Assembly (NCBI RefSeq): GCF_014191255.1
Contig: NZ_JACHWH010000002.1
Coordinates: forward strand, 682,001 to 746,000
Source: Amycolatopsis bartoniae
GTDB taxonomy: Bacteria > Actinomycetota > Actinomycetes > Mycobacteriales > Pseudonocardiaceae
DNA: 64,000 nt
Direction of reading: 5' to 3'
Part shown: one piece after another, positions 42,569 through 50,308 of the stretch
Numbering within the stretch: position 1 is the stretch's first letter
Layout of the letters: each line of letters starts with the position of its first letter
Translations under genes and position numbers: made by a program
Notes under the pieces: generated by a model
The model's input: the letters and a program-made list of their open reading frames with translations, nothing else
Told to the model about the DNA's origin: nothing
Databases searched by the model: none

Positions 42569-44947
42569 CTACCGAGCCCGGGCCAGCTCGTCCGCCAGCC
42601 GGTCCGCGGCCGGAGTCCCTACCTGTCCACAGAGGACAATGGCCTCCCGCCGGTGATTCCGCGCCGACTCGGTGTCTCCGGTCAGCGCCAGCACCGAAGC
42701 CAGCTCGGCGAGCGCCTGCGCGCGCTGCCAGCGGGTGAACGGCTCGGTGAACTCCGCCAGCGCCGCCCGCAGGCAGTCCACCGCCCGCTCGTACTCCCCT
42801 GCCTCCCGCCACGCCTGGCCCTCGCGCAGGGCGGCGTCCGCGGCCTCTAGCGGGTTGTCGACCTCGTCGAACAGCGAGCGTTCCGTCCGGTAGGCCCGCG
42901 CGGCTTCCGGCCAGTCGCCCATCTTCGCCAGCGCGCTGCCCATGAAGCGGAAGACGAGCGAGCGCATGAGCTGGTAGGTCTGCGGGTTCGCCTCGGCGCG
43001 CTGCAGCTCGCAGTCGGCGAGCACCGCGCGGTGCACCGCGAGCGCCTCCTCCGGCCTGCCGACCGCCGACAGGACCTGCCCCAGCACGTTCCGCAGCGGC
43101 GCCTGCCCCGCCCAGAAGCTCAGGCTGTTCGCGACCGCCGCGACGCGGATCTGCTCCAGCGCCTCGTCGGCCTGGCCGAGCCGCATCAGCACCGCGGCCA
43201 GGTACGTCCGCGCCCACATCTCCTCGCCGGTGTCGCCGATTTCCCGCGCCAGCGCCAGCGCCTCCCGGTGCGCCTCGAACCCGCCCTCGTCGTCCTGCCG
43301 GCACAGGTACCGCGCCCAGCCGACGAAGTTCAGCAGCTTCGCCTCCGAGTGCCGCTCCCCCAGCTCGCGCGCGGCGGCGAGGCCCAGCTCGAACACCTGG
43401 TCCCACGGGTAGTGCTGCTGCCGGACGTCGGAGTACCAGTGCATGGCCTCCGCGAGCCCCACCACGCGCCGGTGGTCCCCGTCGCGTGCGGCGATGCGCT
43501 GGGCGGCGAGCCAGTTCGCGGACTCGTAGTCCAGCCACCGCGCCGCCGCCTCCCGGGAGCCGAACCGCGGGCCGCCCGTCACCGCCTCCGGGTGGAACCA
43601 CGCGGCCGCGAGGACGGCGGTGTCCAGCAGGTGGCTGACCACGGCGGCGCGCACCTTCGCGACGTCGTCCGGGTCCTCCTCGGCCTCCAGCCGCTCGCGG
43701 GCGAACAACCGGATCAGGTCGTGGTAGGAGTAGCGGCCGTCCCGCGCGGACGCCTGCAGCAGGTTGGCGTCCACCAGCTCGTCGATGTACGGCCGCACCT
43801 CGGCCTCGGGCAGCCCGGTCGCGACGGCGGCCAGCTCCACGCCGAACGCCGGCCCCGGGATCAACGCCAGCCGCTGGAACACCAGCCGCGCCGCCCCCGT
43901 CAGCCGCCGGTGTGACATCGCGAACGCCGAACGCACCCGCAGGTCGCCCGCCGACAACGCGGCCAGCCGTGTGCCCTCGTCACGCAACAGCCGCACCAGG
44001 TGCTCGATCGACCAGTGCGGGCGGCTGGCCAGGCGGTTTCCCGCGATGCGGACGGCCAGCGGGAGGTTGCCGCACAGCTCGGCCAGCTCCGCGACCGCCT
44101 CCGGCTCCGCCCGCACCCGATCCGGCCCGATGATCGTGCCGACGAGCGCCGCGGCGTCCTCCCGGCTGAGCGCGCCGAGCCAGATCCAGCGGCCGGACTC
44201 CAGCCCCACCAGCGCGCGGCGGCACGTGATCACCATGAGGCAGCCGGTGGTGCGGGCCAGCAGCGGGCGCAGCTGGGTCTCGTCGGCGGCGTTGTCGAGC
44301 AGGATCATGGTGCGCCGACCGGCCAGCAACGACCGGAACAGCGTGGTCTGCTCCTCGACGGTGAGCGGGATCTGCTCGGCCGGGACGCCCAGCGCGCGCA
44401 GCAGGATGTCGAGCGCTACGCGGGGCGTGACGGGCTGGTCGTCCATCCCGCGCAGGTCGACGGAGAAGCAGCCGTCGGGGAACTCGTCTCGCAGCTCGTA
44501 CGCGGCCGTCGCGGCCAGCGCCGTCTTGCCGACGCCGGGGTGCCCGACCACCGACACCACCACCCCGCCCGGCGCCTCGGCGGCCTCGCGCGCGGCGGCG
44601 CGCAGCCGGGCCAGCTCGTCGGCGCGGCCCACCAGGTCCGGCACCGCGCTGGGCAGCGGCGCGACGACGCCGGTCAGCGGGGCCGGGCGGGTACCGCGCT
44701 GGCGACCCTGGCGGGCCAGCTCCAGGAAGCGGAAGCGCTCGACACCGGCCAGGCCGAGCGCATCGGCCAGCGCCTCGGTCGAACGCCGTTGCGCGGCTCT
44801 GGCACGGCCGCGTTCCAGGTCGGAGAGGGCGCGGACGCTCACCCCGGAGGCTTCGGCAAGGTCGGCCTGAGTCAGCCCGGCGGCCCGGCGCAGCCGCAGG
44901 AGCAGCTCGCCGAAGCCCGGCTCGTCGGCAGCGGAAGTCTCGTTCAC
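42569..44947 (-). CDS. XRE-NB-ARC-TPR STAND-type regulator
   Basis: 792-residue STAND ATPase. N-terminal XRE HTH (about 10-70, FGELLLRLRRAAGLTQADLAEASGVSVRALSDLERGRARAAQRRST), NB-ARC domain with Walker A GHPGVGKTAL (135-142), Walker B MILLDNA (214-220) and LCGNLPLAVRIAGNRLA, a winged-helix arm, and C-terminal TPR repeats (about 480-780). Such AfsR-like proteins switch on by nucleotide exchange and oligomerization and control secondary metabolism or stress. It is divergent from a LuxR regulator. The 3' end borders the repeat array. Confidence 0.92.
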   Translation of the reverse strand: MNETSAADEPGFGELLLRLRRAAGLTQADLAEASGVSVRALSDLERGRARAAQRRSTEALADALGLAGVERFRFLELARQGRQRGTRPAPLTGVVAPLPSAVPDLVGRADELARLRAAAREAAEAPGGVVVSVVGHPGVGKTALAATAAYELRDEFPDGCFSVDLRGMDDQPVTPRVALDILLRALGVPAEQIPLTVEEQTTLFRSLLAGRRTMILLDNAADETQLRPLLARTTGCLMVITCRRALVGLESGRWIWLGALSREDAAALVGTIIGPDRVRAEPEAVAELAELCGNLPLAVRIAGNRLASRPHWSIEHLVRLLRDEGTRLAALSAGDLRVRSAFAMSHRRLTGAARLVFQRLALIPGPAFGVELAAVATGLPEAEVRPYIDELVDANLLQASARDGRYSYHDLIRLFARERLEAEEDPDDVAKVRAAVVSHLLDTAVLAAAWFHPEAVTGGPRFGSREAAARWLDYESANWLAAQRIAARDGDHRRVVGLAEAMHWYSDVRQQHYPWDQVFELGLAAARELGERHSEAKLLNFVGWARYLCRQDDEGGFEAHREALALAREIGDTGEEMWARTYLAAVLMRLGQADEALEQIRVAAVANSLSFWAGQAPLRNVLGQVLSAVGRPEEALAVHRAVLADCELQRAEANPQTYQLMRSLVFRFMGSALAKMGDWPEAARAYRTERSLFDEVDNPLEAADAALREGQAWREAGEYERAVDCLRAALAEFTEPFTRWQRAQALAELASVLALTGDTESARNHRREAIVLCGQVGTPAADRLADELARAR

Positions 44948-45040
44948 CGCCGACCATTAAACCGGCAGAAGTAGCCGAGGTGAAAAACTGCTGGTCGTTC
45001 TTCCTGGCCCCGGTTGCTGTTTTCGCGGTTTCCTGGCGCC

Positions 45041-45712
45041 ATGTCAATCAGTATCGCCCGTATGGAGGACACGGGCTCTCCACTGACCCGGCTCGGCCAG
45101 GGCCCGGCGATCACCGTCGGCGTGCTCGCGACCGATCCGCTGCTGCGGGCCGGTCTCGCCGGCGTGCTGCGCGCCCATCCCGGGTTCGAGGTCGTCGAGC
45201 ACGAGCCGCGCCAGGCGGGGGTCCTCGTGGCCGTCACCGACGACCTGCGGACCCTGCCGTACCTGGTCGGCGAGACCTCGGCCCACACGCGGCTCGTCCT
45301 CGTCGCCGACCCGCCGCGCCCGGCGGAGCTGTGGACGGCGATCGAGAGCGGGCTCGTCGTGCTGGTGCCGCGCGAGGACGCCAGCCCGGAACGGCTGCGC
45401 AAGGCGGTCGCCGCGGCCGCGCGCGGGTTCGGGCACCTCCCGCCCGAGCAGCTGGGCCAGGTGCTGCAGGGCATGGCGCGGCTGCACCGCGAGGTCCTCG
45501 TGCCCCACGACCTGACGCCCACCGGACTGTCCACACGGGAGACCACGGTGCTGCGGCTGCTCGCCGAGGGACAGGACACCGCGGAGATCGCCGCGGAGAT
45601 GGCCTATTCGGAACGGACCGTGAAGAACATCCTCCACAAGCTCACCACCAGGCTCGGGCTGCGCAACCGGACACACGCCGTGTCCTACGCACTACGCCAC
45701 GGATTGATCTAG
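45041..45712 (+). CDS. LuxR/NarL-type regulator with atypical receiver domain
   Basis: 223 residues. The C-terminal LuxR HTH is canonical (LSTRETTVLRLLAEGQDTAEIAAEMAYSERTVKNILHKLTTRLGLRNRTHAVSYALRHGLI). The N-terminal domain has receiver-like order (VGVLATDPLLRAGLAGVLRAHPGFEVV) but the phosphorylation region, usually VVLLDLRMP, reads GVLVAVTDDL, so the acceptor Asp is not at its usual place; it is probably an atypical receiver not controlled by a kinase. Starts at 45014, 45041 and 45062 are possible; 45041 is a compromise. Divergent from the STAND gene, with which it may act. Confidence 0.85.
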   Translation: MSISIARMEDTGSPLTRLGQGPAITVGVLATDPLLRAGLAGVLRAHPGFEVVEHEPRQAGVLVAVTDDLRTLPYLVGETSAHTRLVLVADPPRPAELWTAIESGLVVLVPREDASPERLRKAVAAAARGFGHLPPEQLGQVLQGMARLHREVLVPHDLTPTGLSTRETTVLRLLAEGQDTAEIAAEMAYSERTVKNILHKLTTRLGLRNRTHAVSYALRHGLI

Positions 45713-45817
45713 CGCTGGGCTGAAAGAGGGTACGAGGGGCGGCCCCTTGGAGGACCGTGACGTGGCGCACTACTCTCGGTGCGTTCAGCCGTCACCAACC
45801 GTCCCAGCGAGGCAGTC

Positions 45818-46672
45818 ATGACCGGTGCACCGCCCACCACCTCACCGAGCCAGGTCCCCGTCGGAGTGGACCCGAACAGGCCCAGCATCGCCCGCATCTA
45901 CGACGGGTTCCTCGGGGGGAAGGACCACTACGAGGTCGACCGGGCGGTGATGCACAAGATCAACGAGGCGGTGCCGGAGGCGGTGGACATCGCCAAGGGC
46001 AACCGGGGGTTCCTCAACCGCGCGTGCCGGTTCCTCGCCGGCCAATCGTCGATCGAGCAGTACCTCGACTGCGGCTCGGGGCTGCCGACGGCCGAGAACA
46101 CGCACCAAATCGTGCAGCGGAGCAACCCCGACGCACGCGTGGTCTACGTGGACAACGACCCGGTGGTGCTCGCCCATGGGCGCGCGCTGCTGGAAGAGAA
46201 CGAGAACGTCCACATGGTCGAAGCGGACATCTTCACGCCGTCCGCGGTGCTGACCAACGAGACCGTCCGGCGGCACATCGACTTCTCGCAGCCCCTGGTG
46301 CTGCTGCACGTCGGCACCCTGCACCACTTCGAGGGCGACGGCGGCCCCGACGTGATGCGGGAGTACATCGACGCGCTCGCGCCGGGTTCGTACGTCGTGT
46401 TCTCGCACTTCTACGACCCACAGGTGCCGGAGCTGACCGCGCTGGCCAAGCGGATCGAGGAGATTCTCGTGCACGGGCCGATGGGTGCCGGCCGGTTCCG
46501 CACCAAGGACGAGATCCTGGCGATGCTGCCGGGACTGGAGATCGTCAAGCCCAACGCGACGACGGGCCCGGACCTGGTCGCGTGCGACGAGTGGTGGCCC
46601 GACGGCCCCCGCCTGACGCCGCTGAGCAAGGCGGCCCGCTGCATCGCGGGGATCGTGGCCCGCAAGCCGTGA
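45818..46672 (+). CDS. SAM-dependent methyltransferase, DUF574 (PF04672) family
   Basis: 284-residue class I methyltransferase. Its signature is RIYDGFLGGKDHYEVDRA near the N-terminus and the SAM loop YLDCGSGLPTAENTHQIV, then VVYVDNDPVVLAHG and VLLHVGTLHHFEGD. This family is greatly expanded in Streptomyces and relatives and often sits next to XRE/DUF397 regulators; substrates are unknown. ATG 45818 fits the conserved N-terminus. A second paralogue lies at 52732. Confidence 0.9.
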   Translation: MTGAPPTTSPSQVPVGVDPNRPSIARIYDGFLGGKDHYEVDRAVMHKINEAVPEAVDIAKGNRGFLNRACRFLAGQSSIEQYLDCGSGLPTAENTHQIVQRSNPDARVVYVDNDPVVLAHGRALLEENENVHMVEADIFTPSAVLTNETVRRHIDFSQPLVLLHVGTLHHFEGDGGPDVMREYIDALAPGSYVVFSHFYDPQVPELTALAKRIEEILVHGPMGAGRFRTKDEILAMLPGLEIVKPNATTGPDLVACDEWWPDGPRLTPLSKAARCIAGIVARKP

Positions 46673-46677
46673 TCCCC

Positions 46678-46708
46678 CACCGCCCCCGGCGTTCTGCCGG
46701 GGGCGGTG
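46678..46708 (+). terminator. Terminator after DUF574 methyltransferase
   Basis: Perfect 13-bp stem (46678-46690 / 46696-46708) with a 5-nt loop, 5 bp after the stop; no T-run. Confidence 0.75.
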
Positions 46709-46735
46709 CTCACCGGGGACCATAGGCTGGTTCGC

Positions 46736-47239
46736 ATGGCGCTGAAGTCCGACTACACCGGACAGGAGTGCTCCATCGCACGCACGCTGGAGGTCGTCGG
46801 CGAGCGGTGGACGTTCCTGATCCTGCGGGACCTGTTCTTCGGCCTGCGGCGGTTCACCGACCTGTACCGGCACCTGGCCATCCCCAAGGCGGTACTGACC
46901 GTCCGCCTGGAACGCCTCGTCGCCGCGGGGGTGCTCGCGCGGACGGAGTCCCAGTACCGGCTCACCGCGAAAGGTCTGGACCTCTGGCCCGCGCTGCACG
47001 CGCTCAACGACTGGGGCAACACGCACCTCGCGCCGCACGGCCCGCGCGCGCTGTTCCTGCACGTGGACTGCGGAAGTGTCCTGGTCAGCGGCGGTTTCTG
47101 CGCCGGCTGCGGGCGGATCCCGGCGGTGACGGAGGTCGAGTACCGGCCGGGCCCCGGCCAGCCACCCGACCCGGCGGACCCGGTGGATCAGGCACTACGA
47201 CCGGCCCACCGGCTGCTGGAACCGCTGCTGCTGGGGTGA
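46736..47239 (+). CDS. HxlR-family regulator with C-terminal CxxC
   Basis: 167 residues. HxlR winged helix (about 10-95): ECSIARTLEVVGERWTFLILRDLFFGLRRFTDLYRHLAIPKAVLTVRLERLVAAGVL. The C-terminal extension (about 105-130) contains DCGSVLVSGGFCAGCGRIP, three cysteines, suggesting metal or redox sensing. The start is ATG 46736. Target genes unknown; the next gene is an unrelated membrane protein. Confidence 0.9.
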   Translation: MALKSDYTGQECSIARTLEVVGERWTFLILRDLFFGLRRFTDLYRHLAIPKAVLTVRLERLVAAGVLARTESQYRLTAKGLDLWPALHALNDWGNTHLAPHGPRALFLHVDCGSVLVSGGFCAGCGRIPAVTEVEYRPGPGQPPDPADPVDQALRPAHRLLEPLLLG

Positions 47240-47273
47240 GCCCGAGCACGCCCGTTTCCGGCATACTGCCCCG

Positions 47274-47933
47274 GTGACGCGCACCGGCTGGCTCGACCTC
47301 GGGATCGTGCTCGCGAGCTTCGTCGCAGGCGGCCTGATCAACTGGCTGGTGCGGCCGGCGAAACTGGGCAACAAGATCCTGATCATGTTGGTGTGCATCG
47401 CCGTCGCTGTCGTCCTGGTGTTGACGGTACTGAAAGACACGCCGAACGACGAGGGACACGACATCGCACTTGTTTCGTGCCCGCGCTTGTTCGACGAGGC
47501 ACATGATCTGCTGGGAAAGCAGTCCGGACTAGACCCGCCACCCCTGGCGGGCTTCGCCTTCACTCCCAGCCAGGACGTCCCCGGCAGGGTCGACCTCACG
47601 CTGACCTGGATCAACGAGGTACCCGTCGCGCAGAGTGCCGTCGCGGTTCAAGGTGTCTACGGCCAGGCCGACCCCGCGGACAATTTCATCGATCACGAAC
47701 AGCCCGCGGCGGCGTCGGGCGAGTGCTGGAACTGGTACCACTTCGGACCTCGCGACGATGCGCAGCCGAAGACGGTACGGCTTCGCGTCGGCGCATTGTG
47801 GCCGCAGCAACAGTACTGCTTCTACACCGCTTTCCGGACCGATGCCGGCTACTCGAAACCGACCGGAATCCGCTGCGCGACGGCGACCTGGAAACCGGAA
47901 TGGGGTGCACCGGCGCCGGTGCCGCAGAAGTGA
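47274..47933 (+). CDS. Hypothetical membrane-anchored protein
   Basis: 219 residues, not recognised. Two N-terminal transmembrane helices (about 8-25 and 33-53) precede an extracytoplasmic domain rich in Trp, Pro and four Cys (VSCPRLF, GECWNWYHFGP, QYCFYTAF, IRCATATW), likely disulfide-bonded, with a fibronectin-III-like pattern (VDLTLTWINEV...VGALWPQQQYCFYTAFRTDAG). Codon use is slightly less GC-rich than neighbours, with several TTG and AT-rich codons near the start. GTG 47274 start. Confidence 0.7.
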   Translation: MTRTGWLDLGIVLASFVAGGLINWLVRPAKLGNKILIMLVCIAVAVVLVLTVLKDTPNDEGHDIALVSCPRLFDEAHDLLGKQSGLDPPPLAGFAFTPSQDVPGRVDLTLTWINEVPVAQSAVAVQGVYGQADPADNFIDHEQPAAASGECWNWYHFGPRDDAQPKTVRLRVGALWPQQQYCFYTAFRTDAGYSKPTGIRCATATWKPEWGAPAPVPQK

Positions 47934-47946
47934 CGCCCGAAGCCCT

Positions 47947-48888
47947 TCAGCACTCCAGCCGCACGACGAAACCCTCCTCGTCGGCGTACATGCAGACGTG
48001 GCGGCAGATCTGGTGGGCCATCCACAGCCCCACCCCGGCGGACCGGGTTTCCTTCGCCGCCACCAGACCGGTGAACGGGTCCACCGGTCCGGCGCCGCCA
48101 TCGGTCACCGTCACCACCGCGCGGCCCGGGCCGCTCCAGATCCGCACCCGCAGCGGTGGCCTGCCGTGCACGAACGCGTTCGTCACGGCCTCGCTCACCG
48201 CCATCACGAAGTCCTCGGTCCGGTCCCGCCCGATCCCCGACGGCCCCAGCGCCGCCCGCAGCTCGCGGCGCGCCTCGGCCGCCGTCGGGTCCCTCAGGTC
48301 CGTTACCGGCGGCTCGGCCTCGGGCAGCGGCCGCGGCGCCTCCCGCCACGGCGACAGGAACCGCGCCGGGACCTCGTACCCGTCGTTGTGCACGTGCCGA
48401 CCGTCGACGGTCGCCAGCCGCGGGTGCGTCCGCACCACGTCGTCCAGCACGTGCTCCGGCGTGATCCTCGTGTCGTACGGGCACAGCCCCCACAACGGGA
48501 AGTCGTCGAAGACGCGGTTGACCACCGACTCGTACCGCGCCCACCAGTCCCACGGCTGCCCGGCCCCGGGGTGCGGCACGTCCCCCACCACCCGCACCTG
48601 CGCCGCCCCGTCCGCGACGCACCGCGCGAACAGCTCGCGGTACCGGCGGATCGCGACGGCGGGCCGCAGGTACTGCTCGTCGCCCGGGATCACGGTCACC
48701 TTCGCCAGGTCGAAGGCCGTGCCCAGCAGCCGCTCGTTCACGGGGCCGAACGCCACCAGCACCGGCTCCCCGGCGGCCACGCCCTCCTCCAGGAACGGCA
48801 CGACGACGTCGAGCAGCTCCTGGTCGGAGGCGTAGAACGCGGCCTCGTGGAAGTACCCTTCGTGTCCCTCCGCGGCACCGGTCCTCAT
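47947..48888 (-). CDS. MEDS-domain protein with HATPase (anti-sigma/RsbW-like) domain
   Basis: 313 residues. The N-terminal MEDS sensory domain (about 10-180; HEAAFYASDQELLDVVVPFLEEGVAAGEPVLVAFGP) is followed by a GHKL ATPase (about 195-313) with N-box FVMAVSEAVTNAFVHG, G1 TDGGAGPVDP and G2 SAGVGLWM. This is the serine-kinase/anti-sigma type rather than a histidine kinase. It starts 4 bp inside the MEDS-STAS gene (ATGA overlap), a pair predicted to work as kinase and antagonist. Confidence 0.9.
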   Translation of the reverse strand: MRTGAAEGHEGYFHEAAFYASDQELLDVVVPFLEEGVAAGEPVLVAFGPVNERLLGTAFDLAKVTVIPGDEQYLRPAVAIRRYRELFARCVADGAAQVRVVGDVPHPGAGQPWDWWARYESVVNRVFDDFPLWGLCPYDTRITPEHVLDDVVRTHPRLATVDGRHVHNDGYEVPARFLSPWREAPRPLPEAEPPVTDLRDPTAAEARRELRAALGPSGIGRDRTEDFVMAVSEAVTNAFVHGRPPLRVRIWSGPGRAVVTVTDGGAGPVDPFTGLVAAKETRSAGVGLWMAHQICRHVCMYADEEGFVVRLEC

Positions 48889-49730
48889 GCGGTGCGCTCC
48901 ACCGTCACCCGCGGCACGTCGAGCAGCCCGAGCAGCCGCTCGACACCCGGGTGGCCGGTGCGCAGGACCACGGTCGCGTCCCGGCGGGCCGCCGCGTCCG
49001 CCAGCGCCCAGAGGCTGCGGTGGTCGACGAACTCCAGGTCGTGCCCGTCGATCACCACCCGCCCACCGGGCAGCCCGGCCCGTTCGAGGACCAGCGGGAA
49101 CGTCTCGGCGCTGCTGAAGTCAAGCTCGCCGGCGAGGGTCAGGGTGCCGTCGGACCCGGCGTGCAGCCGGAACGGCGTGGCGTCCGGACTCGCCGCCGGG
49201 TGCAGGCCGGCCAGCTGCGCCACCGCCGACGGGTCGAGCTCGTCCCGCCGGTACGCGCACAACGCCGAGAACGGGTGGGTGACCATGTAGCGGTCCACGC
49301 GGTGCTCGTACCGGGTGAACTGCTCCAGCTGCCGCGGCGTGCGCACCAGCGCGGTCGCCTCGGCCGCCACCCGGTAACCGCGGAACCCCTGCGCGAGCGC
49401 GGCCTCGGTGGCCGCCGCGTAGGCCGCGACCTGCGTCTCCGGATCCACCACTTCGTCGGGGCCGTACACGCCGTCGAGTGATTCGACCGTCAGTGCGCCG
49501 TCGGCCAGTGCCCGCGCCAGCGGCTCGGCCCGGCTCAGCTGCGCCCGCAGCTCGTCCGCCGCTCCCGGGGCGACGAACGCCGTCCGCAACCCCAGGTGGA
49601 GCCCTTCGGTGAGGAACTCGACGGCGCGTGCCAGGAAGTCGGCGTGGTCGTCGTAGGACCAGCAGACGTGGTCGTGGACGCCGAACCCCCGCCCCGAGGT
49701 CGAGACTCCGGAAGTCCGCATGGTCGACAT
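48885..49730 (-). CDS. MEDS-domain protein with STAS (anti-anti-sigma) domain
   Basis: 281 residues. The N-terminal MEDS domain (about 18-180; HDHVCWSYDDHADFLARAVEFLTEGLHLGLRTAFVAPG) precedes a STAS domain (about 195-278; LTLAGELDFSSAETFPLVLERAGL...VVIDGHDLEFVDHRSLWALADAA). In classical STAS proteins the phosphoacceptor is in DSSG; here it reads DHRS, so phosphorylation may use another residue or be absent. Coupled to the MEDS-HATPase gene. A GTG/ATG cluster leaves start 49721 as an option. Confidence 0.9.
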   Translation of the reverse strand: MSTMRTSGVSTSGRGFGVHDHVCWSYDDHADFLARAVEFLTEGLHLGLRTAFVAPGAADELRAQLSRAEPLARALADGALTVESLDGVYGPDEVVDPETQVAAYAAATEAALAQGFRGYRVAAEATALVRTPRQLEQFTRYEHRVDRYMVTHPFSALCAYRRDELDPSAVAQLAGLHPAASPDATPFRLHAGSDGTLTLAGELDFSSAETFPLVLERAGLPGGRVVIDGHDLEFVDHRSLWALADAAARRDATVVLRTGHPGVERLLGLLDVPRVTVERTA

Positions 49731-49808
49731 CGTATCTGCTCGAAAGAGCGATTCGATCGCCGAATCGGGGGTACCCCATCAGTGGGAACCAAAGGAAGCG
49801 AGGGAATC

Positions 49809-50246
49809 GTGGACATCTACGGTTGGGACGCTGCCGAATCGGCCCTGCAGGGCTACGTCTCCGCGGTGGCGGAAGCGCTCGGAGTGCCGCCGGAATCCAC
49901 CTGTGCCATGACCGGCCGGCCCGCCAGCGCCTACATCGCGCTCGAGGAGCGCCTGCCGAACTTCCCCGACCGCGATCTCGCCCTGCTCTGGGAGGACACC
50001 CAGGGCTGGGCCGCCGCGATCGAGACGCACAGCGGTGAGGACGTCATCGTGGTCGCCTACCTCGGCGGCGAGGTCGTGCCGCCGGCGCGGGAGGTGGTGG
50101 CCTTCCTGCGCGACCTGCTCGCCGACAGGCATCCGGGCCAGCTCGAACCGCCGAACTTCGACCGCTGCCCGGACCTCGTCGAGCGCCTCGCGCGCCACGG
50201 CCACCGCGGCCCGTCACGGTCGATGGTCAGCGGCTCGCCGTCGTAG
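49809..50246 (+). CDS. DUF6292 family hypothetical protein
   Basis: 145-residue protein beginning MDIYGWDAAESALQGYVSAVAEALGVPPESTCAMTGRPASAYIALEERLPNFPDRDLALLWEDTQGWAAAIETHSGEDVIVVAYLGG. I recognise it as the DUF6292 type found in Amycolatopsis and relatives; no function is known. The fold looks compact alpha/beta with conserved Trp residues. GTG 49809 has AGGAAG upstream. Divergent from the MEDS pair, so may share its control region. Confidence 0.75.
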   Translation: MDIYGWDAAESALQGYVSAVAEALGVPPESTCAMTGRPASAYIALEERLPNFPDRDLALLWEDTQGWAAAIETHSGEDVIVVAYLGGEVVPPAREVVAFLRDLLADRHPGQLEPPNFDRCPDLVERLARHGHRGPSRSMVSGSPS

Positions 50247-50258
50247 CCCCCGCACCCG

Positions 50259-50291
50259 GGCCCGTCCTCCACGCACTTCGGGGGGCGGGCC
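50259..50291 (+). terminator. Terminator between convergent genes
   Basis: 12-bp stem (50259-50270 / 50280-50291) with a few G-T pairs and a 9-nt loop, followed by TTGTCG. It lies between DUF6292 and the kinase-like gene and may serve both. Confidence 0.65.
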
Positions 50292-50308
50292 TTGTCGTGT
50301 GCGGGGTC

